From contig NZ_FNIX01000002.1 in NCBI RefSeq assembly GCF_900104175.1, positions 310,001 through 374,000 on the forward strand: a stretch of 64,000 nucleotides of DNA, read 5' to 3'. This DNA comes from Lentzea jiangxiensis. GTDB taxonomy: Bacteria > Actinomycetota > Actinomycetes > Mycobacteriales > Pseudonocardiaceae. This document shows, piece after piece, positions 1 through 8,471 of the stretch. A model generated the notes under the pieces. That model saw only the letters and a list, made by a program, of their open reading frames with translations, made no database searches and was not told the DNA's origin. Within the stretch, counting starts at the first letter, position 1. Each line of letters begins with the position of its first letter. Both the position numbers and the translations under genes were made by a program.

Positions 1-305
1 CCGCGGCCGAACATCCTGCCGTCCTCGACCACCGGTTCGAGCGGGTCGCCGTCGTAGCCGGCCAGGCCGACCGTGTCGACGTGACCGTTGAGCATCAACG
101 ACTTCCCGCCGCCGGTGCCCTTGCGGACGGCCACGATCGAGGGCCTGCCCGGTCGCCTCTCCAGCCGGTGCGCCGCGAAGCCGCGCTCCTGGAACCACCT
201 CGCGCAGAAGTCGGCGATCTCGCGTTCGCCGTTGCCACCGGGGACGAGGTCGGGGTTGACCGAGTCGATGGAGACCAGCCGCGCCAGCAGGTCGCGTGGT
301 GTCAC
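1..305 (-). CDS. M20-family metallopeptidase (ArgE/DapE type), N-terminal fragment
   Basis: Only the first 101 residues are in the window; the gene runs off the left edge. The metal-binding motif LNGHVDTV lies near residues 72-79 (His75 and Asp77 are expected zinc ligands), with SIDSVNPD near residue 12, as in acetylornithine deacetylases and succinyl-diaminopimelate desuccinylases. The GTG start at 305 overlaps the stop of the upstream ammonia-lyase gene by four bases (GTGA), so the two are almost certainly co-transcribed and translationally coupled. The partner suggests a role in freeing or degrading an amino acid or small peptide; the substrate cannot be read from this fragment. Confidence 0.85.
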   Translation of the reverse strand, partial: MTPRDLLARLVSIDSVNPDLVPGGNGEREIADFCARWFQERGFAAHRLERRPGRPSIVAVRKGTGGGKSLMLNGHVDTVGLAGYDGDPLEPVVEDGRMFGR

Positions 306-1279
306 GAACGTCCCTCCGTGCTGATGAGGACAACGGTGCCGAGGTGGCCGAGGTCGTCCCGGATGGCACGCAATCCTGCGAGAGCAGCGGCACCACACGG
401 TCCTGAATGGACGTTCTGCGCGAAGAGGTCTTCGACGGCTTCGGCGCACTCTTCTTCGGAGACGGACACGGCGGCGTCCAGGCCGTTCTGCAGGAATGGC
501 CACGCGGTGCTGGAAGGCGTACCGCAGTTGAGGCCCGTCATGATCGTGTGGCCGGTCGGGATGCTCCTCAGCTCGCCCGCCAGGAGGCTTTCGAGGACGC
601 AGGCGGCCCGGTCGGGTTCGACGGCGAGAATCCTGGTGCGCGAGTCGCGGCCGCGGTAGTGCGTGATCACGGCCTGCGCGAACGACCCGACGCCCACGGG
701 GACGACGACCAGGTCGGGTTCGGAGCCGAGCTGCTCGTCGACCTCGTGGCAGAGCGTGCCGTAGCCCTCGACGATCCAGCCGGGGACCTCCTCGTAGCCG
801 TCCCAGCCCATGTCCTGCACGAGGATCCCGTCGGCCTGCGCGGCCAGTGCCACCGCGTCGTCGTACGTGCCGTCGACGACGGTGACCTCGGCGTTCTCCG
901 CGCGGATCGCTTCGATCGCCTTCTCGGGCACCGTGTTCGGCACGAAGACGTGCGCGCGTTGACCGCGGAGCCGGGCCATGCGCGCCACCGCCCGGCCGTG
1001 GTTGCCGTCGGTCGCGGTGGTGAGCGTGACCTGCCCGGTTCGTCCCTCCAGAACGCGGTGGACGGCCCAGGACGCGCCGAGGGCCTTGAAAGCGGGCAGG
1101 CCGAGCCGGGAGGATTCGTCCTTGACGAACAACCGGCCGATCCCGAGTCCCGCGGCGAGCGCGGGCAGCTCGGTCAGCGGGGTGGGCGCGTAGCCGGGCA
1201 GCCCGGCGTGGAAGTCGCGCACGCCGGCGGGTGCGGGCGGGCACTTCCAGCGCGGGGCGTCTGGCCGCAGGAACCTCAT
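302..1279 (-). CDS. Diaminopropionate ammonia-lyase (PLP-dependent)
   Basis: 325 residues. Fold-type II PLP enzyme expected to convert 2,3-diaminopropionate to pyruvate and ammonia. Family signatures in order: FVKDESSRLGLPAFKALG with the Schiff-base lysine at about Lys65, TATDGNHGRAVA, VQDMGWDGYEEVP, GVGSFAQAV and TIMTGLNCG. This series is typical of diaminopropionate ammonia-lyase rather than threonine synthase or threonine deaminase. It is shorter than the E. coli enzyme (about 400 residues). I chose ATG 1279, where homology begins (MRFLRPDAP); a longer frame upstream reads as low-complexity sequence. It overlaps the M20 peptidase by four bases, suggesting a small catabolic operon. Confidence 0.85.
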   Translation of the reverse strand: MRFLRPDAPRWKCPPAPAGVRDFHAGLPGYAPTPLTELPALAAGLGIGRLFVKDESSRLGLPAFKALGASWAVHRVLEGRTGQVTLTTATDGNHGRAVARMARLRGQRAHVFVPNTVPEKAIEAIRAENAEVTVVDGTYDDAVALAAQADGILVQDMGWDGYEEVPGWIVEGYGTLCHEVDEQLGSEPDLVVVPVGVGSFAQAVITHYRGRDSRTRILAVEPDRAACVLESLLAGELRSIPTGHTIMTGLNCGTPSSTAWPFLQNGLDAAVSVSEEECAEAVEDLFAQNVHSGPCGAAALAGLRAIRDDLGHLGTVVLISTEGRS

Positions 1280-1376
1280 GTCCGACAGCGTGCTGGTGGC
1301 CCGGATCATCGGTCCAGCACATGTTGCCGACGTGTACCGGTGGGAGAATTCGACGAGTCGGGGAGAGGAGGAGCAG

Positions 1377-1607
1377 GTGACCGAGGACGAGCTGGTCGTC
1401 GAGTTCGCGCTGACCCGCCTCGACCACCCGGGCCTCGACCTGGAGGAGGTCGCCGCACTCGTGGTGCGGCGGGTGGGACCCGACCGCATGCTCGAGTTCG
1501 CCGGGCGGACCCTGGCGCACCGCGACGAGCTGCGCGGAGCCGTGTTCCCGGCCGCGGTCGAGCACGTCCTGCGGGTGGTGCTGACGTTGCGCGGGCCGCG
1601 CGACTAG
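1377..1607 (+). CDS. Small protein of unknown function (76 aa)
   Basis: The GTG start is preceded by a strong purine-rich ribosome-binding site (gagaggaggagca). The product starts VTEDELVVEF, is acidic at the N-terminus and contains EEVAALVVRRVGPDRMLEF; no membrane segment or known motif was recognised. Codon third positions are strongly G/C, as in neighbours. It is divergent from the ammonia-lyase gene with about 97 bases between starts, so the two promoters may be close together. An in-frame ATG at 1278 exists but overlaps the divergent gene and has no ribosome-binding site. Confidence 0.55.
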   Translation: MTEDELVVEFALTRLDHPGLDLEEVAALVVRRVGPDRMLEFAGRTLAHRDELRGAVFPAAVEHVLRVVLTLRGPRD

Positions 1608-1754
1608 AGCTCGCCGGCGACATCCCCGGTCAGCTCGCCCACGCGTGCAGCACACGGCTCGACTTCGGCGGGGCTGGTTCGTTCGGCAGATCAGCCACCG
1701 CCGTTCAACGGCCTCCAAACGACCTGTCGTCGCCTCTGGACCCGGTGTGCGGGC

Positions 1755-2245
1755 GGATCGCTGATCGACCACAGCCTCAACCTCGTGCTGCTGTCGGTCG
1801 TGCTCACGACGTTCTGGAAGTCGCGGCTGCCGGACGGCGAGTGGCGCACGTTGATCGAGTCGCTCCACGAGCGCTGCGACGAACCGCCCGTGCCGGTGCT
1901 CGGGATCGGGATGCCCGTGCCGGCCACTGTGGACACCAACGGCCTCGCGGGGCGGACGTCGTTGCGCGAAGCGGCCAGGGAGGCCCGCTTCACCGGTGGC
2001 CCCGACTCGGCGTTGCTCGACATCATCGACGGCCTCGGGGTGCCGCGCGTCGACCACGGCACCGAGTTCGCGGTGCTGGACGCGTGGCTGGGCTCCACGA
2101 ACAGGGCTGCCGGCACCCGCCACACCGGCGGGTGGACCTGGTGGTGGTGCTGCGGTCCGTGGACTTCGGCGGGATCCGGCAGCACCGGCCGGACGTGGTC
2201 TGCCGAGCGGGGACCGTGGCTCACGAGATCGGGTTGTTCGACTGA
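1755..2245 (+). pseudogene. Decayed ROK-family (NagC/XylR-type) fragment with a frameshift
   Basis: One frame from about 1755 to 2110 reads as protein with strong G/C third positions: VLGIGMPVPATVDTNG, then IDGLGVPRVDHGTEFAVLDA. From about 2110 the similarity continues in another frame: LVVVLRSVDFGGIRQH and AGTVAHEIGLFD, ending at the TGA at 2243-2245. The order matches ROK proteins (GxGxPGxVD..., VDNxANLAALA..., a glycine-rich loop, and AGEIGH), compare the intact ROK gene at 9952-11091. The N-terminal helix-turn-helix, the zinc motif and the C-terminal third are absent. I read it as a remnant carrying at least one frameshift; the family call rests on pattern matching by eye. Confidence 0.45.
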
Positions 2246-2320
2246 GCTCGAACGCGACTCGAGCACGGCTCCGGGCACGACCGTCCATTTTTGTCGGTCC
2301 CGCCCGGTAACGTCCCGCCC

Positions 2321-4312
2321 ATGAGTGCTGGGGACCGGATTCAGGAGCTCGCCGCGCGGATCGTCGAGCTGCGTGACGCGTACTACCAGGGCGAGCCGCT
2401 GGTGGCGGACGCCGAGTACGACGCGATCGAGGACGAGTTCCGTTCGCTGATCGCCGAGCACCCGGAGTCGGCGCCGGCGGACAACCCGCTGGACCACGTG
2501 GGTGCGCCGTCGGTGCTGCACGCGCCGGTGCGGCACTCACGGCCGATGCTGTCGCTGGAGAAGGCGAACAAGCCCGAACAGGTCGAGGCGTTCTTCTCGC
2601 GGTTCCCGGGCCAGCCGGTCGTCGTCATGCCGAAGCTCGACGGTCTGTCGTTGGCGCTCGTGTACGAGAACGGCCGCCTTGCGCGCGCTGTGACGCGTGG
2701 GGACGGCACGACGGGTGACGACGTCACGTTCCTCACGCGCGCGCTGTGCGACGGCGTGCCGGACAAGGTGGACGCGCCGGGCCGTGTCGAGGTGCGCGGC
2801 GAGTGCGTGATGCTGCGCTCGACGTTCGACGAGTACAACAAGGCGCACCCGGACAAGCCGTTGATCAACCCCCGCAACGCGGCCGCCGGCACGTTGCGCG
2901 CGAAGGACCCGAAGGCCGTCGAGGGCAGACGGATGCAGTTCTTCGCCTTCGACCTGACGACCGAACCCGAGAGCGCCGACTCCGACCTCGACGCGGGCCT
3001 GCGCAAGCTCGGGTTCAGCGTCGCCGAGATGCGCCACTGCACCACCGCTGCCGAAGCGCAGGAGCTCATCGGCGGCATCGAACAGGCCCGCAACGCACTC
3101 GACTACGACCTCGACGGGGCCGTGCTGCGCCTGGCCAACCGCGACGCGTTCGCCGCCGCCGGCACCCGCTCGTCGTCCCCGCGCGGCGCCATCGCCTACA
3201 AGTTCGCCGCCGAGGAGAAGACGACGGTCCTGCTCGACGTGAAGTGGGACGTCGGCAAGACGGGCAAGATCGCGCCGGTGGCGTGGCTGGAGCCGGTGTT
3301 CGTGGGCGGCACCACCGTCACCCGCGCGACGCTCGCCAACCAGGAGGTCATCCGCTCCCGCGGCATCAAGATCGGCGACACGGTCCTGGTCCGCCGCGCG
3401 GGCGACGTCATCCCGTTCGTCGCGGGCGTCCTGGACGAGTCGAAGCGCACCGGCGAGGAGCGCGAGATCGTGCCGCCGTCGCAGTGCCCCTCCTGCGCCC
3501 AGCCGCTGACCGAACAGGGCAACAGCCGCGAGCTGTTCTGCACGAACGCGGCCTGCCCGGCCCAGACCGTCCGCCGCCTGATCCACTGGTCCTCCCGCGC
3601 CGCCGCCGACATCGACGCCATCGGCCAGGTCTGGATCGAACGCCTGGCCGAAACCGGCGACCTGGTGAACCCGTCCGACTTCTACACCCTCACCAAGGAA
3701 CGCCTGCTGGAGTTCGACCGCGTGGGCGAGGTCTCCGCCACCCGCATGATCGAGTCGATCGAGCGCAGCCGGGCCGTGGGCCTGCGCCGAGCCCTGATCG
3801 GCCTCTCCATCCCGATGGCGTCCGAAGGCACCGCCGCCCGCCTCTGCCGAGCGGGCTTCGGCTCCCTGGAAGAGGTCGCCGACGCGGGCGTCGAGGAGCT
3901 CGTCGCCGTGGAGGACATCGGCGCCAAGGTCGCCGAGTCCCTCACCCACCACCTCGAGCGCCTGCGCCCGGAGATCGAACGCCTGCGAGCCCGAGGCGTC
4001 TCCCTCGACGTCCGCTCCGAAGACCTCCCGCCCGTCGTCGTCGCCGGCGCCCCGCTCGAAGGCAAATCGGTCGTCATCACCGGCTCCATCAGCGACCCGC
4101 GCTCCGGCGAGAAGGTCACCCGCCCGACGTTCCAGAAGATGTGCGAACGAGCCGGCGCCACCGCCGCCTCCTCGGTGTCGGCCACCACCGACCTGCTCAT
4201 CACGGGCGAGGGCGTCGGCGCGAGCAAGCTGACGAAGGCGGAGAAGCTCGGCGTCGAAGTGGTGGACCAGAGCGAGATCTGGGCGAAGCTGATCGCCGCC
4301 GGGGTGGCCTGA
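2321..4312 (+). CDS. ligA: NAD+-dependent DNA ligase (LigA family, divergent)
   Basis: 663 residues, normal LigA length. Seals nicks in duplex DNA with NAD+ as adenylate donor. Visible: N-terminal Ia-like helices, adenylation motif VVMPKLDG with the nucleotidyl lysine at about Lys105, AVTRGDGTTGDDVT, NPRNAAAGTLR, a four-cysteine zinc finger beginning CPSCAQP near residue 389, helix-hairpin-helix repeats, and a C-terminal BRCT domain (about 576-663). The start ATG 2321 gives MSAGDRIQEL. Several linker stretches (for example HVGAPSVLHAPVRHS) differ from the usual actinobacterial LigA, so this may be an accessory paralogue rather than the replicative enzyme. A terminator-like hairpin follows at 4376-4400. 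Confidence 0.93.
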   Translation: MSAGDRIQELAARIVELRDAYYQGEPLVADAEYDAIEDEFRSLIAEHPESAPADNPLDHVGAPSVLHAPVRHSRPMLSLEKANKPEQVEAFFSRFPGQPVVVMPKLDGLSLALVYENGRLARAVTRGDGTTGDDVTFLTRALCDGVPDKVDAPGRVEVRGECVMLRSTFDEYNKAHPDKPLINPRNAAAGTLRAKDPKAVEGRRMQFFAFDLTTEPESADSDLDAGLRKLGFSVAEMRHCTTAAEAQELIGGIEQARNALDYDLDGAVLRLANRDAFAAAGTRSSSPRGAIAYKFAAEEKTTVLLDVKWDVGKTGKIAPVAWLEPVFVGGTTVTRATLANQEVIRSRGIKIGDTVLVRRAGDVIPFVAGVLDESKRTGEEREIVPPSQCPSCAQPLTEQGNSRELFCTNAACPAQTVRRLIHWSSRAAADIDAIGQVWIERLAETGDLVNPSDFYTLTKERLLEFDRVGEVSATRMIESIERSRAVGLRRALIGLSIPMASEGTAARLCRAGFGSLEEVADAGVEELVAVEDIGAKVAESLTHHLERLRPEIERLRARGVSLDVRSEDLPPVVVAGAPLEGKSVVITGSISDPRSGEKVTRPTFQKMCERAGATAASSVSATTDLLITGEGVGASKLTKAEKLGVEVVDQSEIWAKLIAAGVA

Positions 4313-4375
4313 CCGGCCAGTTCCGCGCTGTTCCGCCCAGTCGATCGAGCACGTGCATGCGGGCGTTCTCCGTCC

Positions 4376-4400
4376 ACCGGCAGGCGTTGCGCCTGCCGGT
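4376..4400 (+). terminator. Hairpin downstream of the DNA ligase gene
   Basis: A perfect 10-base stem, ACCGGCAGGC paired with GCCTGCCGGT, closes a 5-base loop about 64 bases after the ligase stop codon. There is no T-run, as is usual for high-GC actinobacterial terminators. Confidence 0.6.
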
Positions 4401-4735
4401 CGGAGGTTGCGAAGCTGGTACGAGGGGGATCGGCGCCTCCTGTCGCAGGGCGCCCCGACGGCCTTGAGTGGGGAGTGGCGTTCGTAGTGGCGCAGCTCGG
4501 TTCCCGCGGACGGCGCAGGATCGTCCGACAACCTGTGCATCCGGTCTGTGCCGGCGGCGAAAGCCTGTCGGCACAGGGACCGCTCGGGGGCTTCCTCGCG
4601 GCCCGAGGACTCCTGTGTGCGATCTGCGGGTACGCGGCAGGAACGGAGATGGGCCGGTACCCGGACAGAACTGGAAGGGATACCCGCTGTCAGCGAGATC
4701 TGGTGGTGCTCCACCGGCCGGTGCATCCTGGTCGC
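4401..4735. other. Non-coding stretch upstream of the STAND gene
   Basis: About 335 bases between the ligase hairpin and the STAND ATPase start. A reading frame is open from 4475 into the STAND gene, but its codons lack the G/C third-position bias and the product resembles nothing, so I do not extend the gene upstream. Presumably it holds the STAND promoter; no clear -10/-35 pair could be assigned. Confidence 0.4.
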
Positions 4736-6678
4736 ATGCCTGAGCGGTTCAGGGTGCACAACGTCGTCAACGGCGATGTCACGGGGACTGTCGTGCAGGT
4801 CGGCGAGGTCGTCGTCCAGGCTGGGCGGCCAACGCCCCGGCAGTTGCCCGCCTCGCCGTCGCGCTTCGTCGGCAGGGCCTCCGACGTGGCCGTTCTGGCT
4901 GACAGCCCTGGGGTGCACGCGGTAGTCGGGATCGGCGGTGTGGGCAAGACGTGGCTGGCGGTGCACTGGGCGCATGCCCACCGGCACCGGTTCCCGGACG
5001 GCCAGCTGTTCGTGGACCTGCGGGGGTTCTCGCCGGACCAGCCCCTGGCTCCCGCTGTCGCGCTACGCGGTTTCCTCGACGCTCTCAACGCCTTGGACGT
5101 CCCGCCCGATCCGCACGCACAGGTTGCGCTCTACCGGAGCCTGACCGCGGACAGGCGGCTGCTGGTGGTGCTCGACAACGCCGCGGATGCGGCTCAAGTG
5201 GAGCCGCTGCTGCCCGGTGGGTCTTCCTGCACGGTGCTGGTGACCAGCCGCCGTCAGCTGACCTCGCTGGTCACCCGGTGGGGAGCGCTGCACTTCCGGC
5301 TCGGCCCGCTCGGCGACGCCGAGCCCGCGCCCTGCTGGTCGCGCGACTGGGATCTGCCCGGGTCGATTCGGACCCCGAGGCGGTGCGGCGGATCGTGCGG
5401 CACTGCGCGGGACTGCCGTTGGCCCTGGGGATCGTGGCCAGTCGTGGCCAGATGTCTCCCGAGACGCCGCTTGCGCGGATCGCTGACGAGCTGGGGCAGT
5501 TCGACGACGAGGACCCGAGCACCAGCGTGCCGGCGGTGCTGTCGTGGTCGTTGCGCGGGTTGACCGACGCGCAGTCGCGCGTCCTCGGTCTGCTCGCCGC
5601 CGCGCCGGGCCCGGACATCGGCCCTGCCGCCGTGGGCAGCCTGACGGGATCGATGTCCGAACTGCCTGCTCTGGAGCGTCTGTGCCTGCTGGAGAGGAAG
5701 GCCGATGGACGCTACCGCATGCATGACCTGGTCCGGGCCCAAGTCCGCGTCGAGGACGTCGACGCCCTGCGGCGGGTGGTCGACCACTACCTGCACACCG
5801 CCCATGCCGCGGATCGCTGTCTCCAACCGCACGGATCGCCTGCGGCCTTGCCGCCGATGTCGCGTGGATGCCGCCCGGAAGCGCCTGCGGACGTCGACGC
5901 GGCGCTGGCCTGGTTCGATGCGGAACACCAGTGCCTGCTCGCAGCCGCGGACACCGCCGCGGAGTACCGGTGGCACGACGTCGTCCGGCATCTGGCGCGA
6001 ACACTGACCACCTACCACCACCGGCGAGACCAGCCTGACGCCGACATCCGCACCTGGAGCCTCACGCTGCACGAGCGGGAACGAAGTCCAGCCCTGGTGA
6101 CCTCCCACCGGCGACTCGGTGAAGCTCTGGCCCGCGCTCACCGCTACTCCGAGGCTTTGGCACACCTGCGGGAAGCACGCGTCCTCGCCGAGCAGTTGGG
6201 CGACGTGCACCAGCTGTACCGCGTCCATCGCGCCCTGGCGTGGGCACTCGGTCGCCAAGACGAAGACGTCGAAGCGCTGCACCACGCCCAGGAAAACCTG
6301 CGTCTGTCTCGGGAACTCCACGACACCACCAGCGAAGCACACGCCCTGAACGCGGTCGCGTGGTTCACCGCCCGACTCGGAGATCTGGGCCGGGCTCGCA
6401 CGTTCGGTGAAGCTGCCCTTGCCGCGCAACCCCACCCGGAAGGTGAGGCGTCCTGCCGGGAAACCTTGGGCTACGTAGAACATCGCGCCCGCCGACCGGG
6501 CAGGTCGATCGAGCACTACGAGCGGGCTCTCGCTCTACGGCGCGCCCACGGCTACCTCAGGCATGTGGCCAACACCCTCGACAGGATGGTCGCCCCTCTG
6601 CGCGACCTGGGCCGCGATGAGGAAGCCGAAGCCCTGGCGCGAGAAGCAGAAGAGCTGTTCATCCTACTTCGGAGATGA
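4736..6678 (+). pseudogene. STAND NTPase: NB-ARC plus TPR, interrupted by a one-base frameshift
   Basis: Reads as a ~647-residue protein if one frameshift near 5322 is corrected. N-terminal NVVNGDVTGTVVQVGEVVVQ resembles the short element that precedes many actinobacterial NB-ARC proteins. P-loop VVGIGGVGKT lies at about residues 63-72 and the Walker B-like LLVVLDNA follows. The first frame goes out of phase after LGPLGDAEP; the second resumes with RALLVARLGSARV, PEAVRRIVRHCAGLPLAL and MHDLVRAQ, then TPR repeats to the stop at 6678. Adding one base near 5322-5325 restores the usual ARALL sequence. Such proteins serve in signalling or phage defence; no effector domain is visible. The shift could be real or a sequencing error. 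Confidence 0.75.
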
Positions 6679-6749
6679 CCCGCCGCACCTCTGCGCGCAG
6701 GTTCCCTTCAACCCCACAGCGGTCGAGCTCGCCTGGCAAGACGACGGAA

Positions 6750-6967
6750 GCCCCCACACTGCCTGGGGGAGGACGGCAGCCTGGGGGCGAGTAAGGGTGG
6801 TCGGTGTGGCGGTCGCCTCTCGGCGGTGTGCACGACGCGGCTCCAGCCGAACGGTGTTCCGCGAAGGCTGTCTGGTGGGGCCCGGGGACTCGTTCCGCAC
6901 CGACCACCTGGTCCAACAGAGCTGGCTTCTGTTGTGTTCCAACGGTGATCTGTGTGGTGGCTCACCG
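6750..6967. repeat. Structured repeat, copy 1 of 3
   Basis: Predicted helices: A, GCCCCC (6750-6755) plus CTGCC (6759-6763) paired with GGCAG (6775-6779) plus GGGGGC (6783-6788); B, GGTCGGTGTGG (6799-6809) with CCGCACCGACC (6895-6905), including one G-U pair; C, CAACAGA (6914-6920) with TCTGTTG (6928-6934); D, GGTG (6956-6959) with CACC (6963-6966). Bases 6798-6896 are identical to 7060-7158 of copy 2. No frame here has a coding-like third-position bias. Confidence 0.7.
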
Positions 6968-7014
6968 CTTGGAGTTGCTTTCCCTTGACGTGCAAGGGGT
7001 GTGAGAGTGGGAAG

Positions 7015-7229
7015 GCCCTCGAGCCGGCTGGGGGGTGGGCGGCCCGAGGGCGTGGCTTGTGGTCGGTGTGGCGGTCGCCTCTCGGCGGTGTGCACGACGC
7101 GGCTCCAGCCGAACGGTGTTCCGCGAAGGCTGTCTGGTGGGGCCCGGGGACTCGTTCCACACCGACCATCTGGTTCAACGGCGCGGGCTTCCGTTGTGTT
7201 CCAACGATGATCTGTGTGGTGGCTCACCG
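7015..7229. repeat. Structured repeat, copy 2 of 3
   Basis: Same layout as copy 1. Helix A: GCCCTCG (7015-7021) and GCCG (7023-7026) with CGGC (7040-7043) and CGAGGGC (7045-7051). Helix B: GGTCGGTGTGG (7061-7071) with CCACACCGACC (7157-7167), fully Watson-Crick. Helix C: CAACGG (7176-7181) with CCGTTG (7191-7196). Helix D: GGTG (7218-7221) with CACC (7225-7228). Helix A has a quite different sequence from copy 1 but keeps its pairing, and helices B and C carry paired substitutions. Confidence 0.7.
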
Positions 7230-7321
7230 GTCAGGTGGAGCAACCACCCGCGGTTCCGTTGTGTCGCAAGGTGCGAGTACGGGTGGCCGACGCGGCAGGA
7301 GAGTTCCGCGCCGGCCCGACG

Positions 7322-7543
7322 TCCCCAGGCCACCTGTCGGGGAGAGCTGCGGCCTGGGGACGGGCTTTCGTGGAGGTCGGTGCGGCGGTCGCCTCTCGGC
7401 GAGGGGCTCAACGCGGTACCAGCCGAACGGTCTTCCGCGAAGGCTTTGAGGTGAGGCCCGGGGGACACGGACCGCACCGACCAATCTGTACAACGGGGGC
7501 CGTGCCCGCGGTGTTTCCGTGCGGGCTGTGGGGTCGCTCACCG
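7322..7543. repeat. Structured repeat, copy 3 of 3 (most diverged)
   Basis: Helix A: TCCCCAGGCC (7322-7331) with GGCCTGGGGA (7351-7360), a perfect 10-base pairing. Helix B: GGTCGGTGCGG (7375-7385) with CCGCACCGACC (7472-7482), Watson-Crick with C-G where copy 2 has T-A. The segment after helix B starts CAACGG at 7491 like copy 2, but helices C and D pair less cleanly. The enclosed core shares cggtcgcctctcggcg, cagccgaacggt and ttccgcgaaggct with the other copies. Confidence 0.6.
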
Positions 7544-7805
7544 TGTCCACGAGGCCTGGAATCCCGGTGGGACAGGGGAAGCGGCGGCGGGGAAGCGGCG
7601 AGGGGTGAAAGCCTGCCGAGCCCCGGAGCGAGCGGAACAGCGAACCATCACGGCGCCAGCTCGGCCCACCACCTGGCCGCCGAGCAAAGGCCCCGACGCC
7701 GAGAACCGAGGGCCGGACTCCGCCCCGACTCGGGGCAGCGGGAACAACCGGTCCGAGGCGGCGACGACGGCTTGGGTGGGCGTGTGACCGCCGAAGCGCG
7801 GAGTC
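7544..7805. other. Non-coding stretch after the structured repeats
   Basis: 262 bases between repeat copy 3 and the stop of the response-regulator gene on the other strand. Third-position bias is not gene-like in any frame. No promoter, terminator or repeat was recognised. Confidence 0.4.
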
Positions 7806-8471
7806 CTACCCGCGCTCGGGGGCCTGCGGCACGACCAGGCCCGACTCGTAGGCGATCACCACGAGCTGGGCGCGGTCGCGGGCGTGCAGCTTCGCCATCG
7901 CCCGGTTGACGTGCGTCTTGGCGGTGAGCGGGCTGATCACCATGGTCGCGGCGATCTCGTCGTTCGACAGGCCCCGCGCGACCAGCACGAGGGCTTCGCG
8001 CTCGCGGTTGGTGAGCTGGTCGAGGCACTGCTTCGGCCGCGGAGGCTGGCTCACGTACCGGTCGATCAGGCGGCGGGTGATCGACGGGGCGAGCAGCGCG
8101 TCGCCGCGGGCCGCGACCCGGACGGCGTGCAGGAAGTCCTCCGGCTGGACGTCCTTGACCAGGAACCCGGCCGCGCCCGCCTTCAGGGCGTGGAAGACGT
8201 ACTCGTCGAGGCCGTAGTTGGTGAGGATCACGACGTGCGTGCCCGCGAGGTCCGGGTCGGCGGCGATCCGCCGCGTCGCCTCGATGCCGTCGACCTCCGG
8301 CATCTGGACGTCGACCAGGGCGATGTCCGGGCGGTGCTCCCTCGCCCTGGCGACGCCTTCCGCCCCGTTCGCGGCCTCGGCGACGACCTCGATGTCGTCC
8401 TCCGCGTCGAGCAGTGCGCGGAAACCGCTGCGGATCAGCGGCTGGTCGTCCACCAGCAGGACGCGGATCAC
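7806..8471 (-). CDS. NarL/LuxR-type response regulator
   Basis: 221 residues. Receiver domain begins MIRVLLVDDQ with phosphoacceptor Asp54 (ALVDVQMPEVDG) and the conserved lysine in GFLVKD; a LuxR-type helix-turn-helix (LTNREREALVLVARGLSN to KTHVNRAMAKL) fills residues about 150-215. It is the cognate partner of the kinase directly upstream: its start at 8471 overlaps the kinase stop by four bases. A likely target is the DUF6223 gene on the far side of the kinase, where a perfect inverted repeat sits between the divergent starts. Confidence 0.92.
   Translation of the reverse strand: MIRVLLVDDQPLIRSGFRALLDAEDDIEVVAEAANGAEGVARAREHRPDIALVDVQMPEVDGIEATRRIAADPDLAGTHVVILTNYGLDEYVFHALKAGAAGFLVKDVQPEDFLHAVRVAARGDALLAPSITRRLIDRYVSQPPRPKQCLDQLTNREREALVLVARGLSNDEIAATMVISPLTAKTHVNRAMAKLHARDRAQLVVIAYESGLVVPQAPERG

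Noticed and set aside
407..2245. Long plus-strand frame (612 codons) opposite the diaminopropionate ammonia-lyase
   Set aside because: Mirror of the real minus-strand gene for most of its length, with Arg/Gly/Pro-rich composition and no homology; only its last ~45 codons look coding, as part of the ROK remnant.
4475..4735. N-terminal extension of the STAND protein
   Set aside because: The frame is open but lacks coding bias; the start at 4736 matches where conserved sequence begins.
2537..4987. 816-codon minus-strand frame opposite the DNA ligase
   Set aside because: Open only because of high GC on the strand opposite a real gene; the product is His/Arg/Asp-rich nonsense and spans an intergenic gap.
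6708..7227. Overlapping frames on both strands across the structured repeats
   Set aside because: Third-position G/C is clearly lower than in neighbouring genes, the frames repeat only because the DNA repeats, and paired substitutions fit RNA folding, not codons.
6750..7543. CRISPR array
   Set aside because: Only three units of more than 200 bases, diverged, with no short identical repeats or regular unique spacers and no cas genes.
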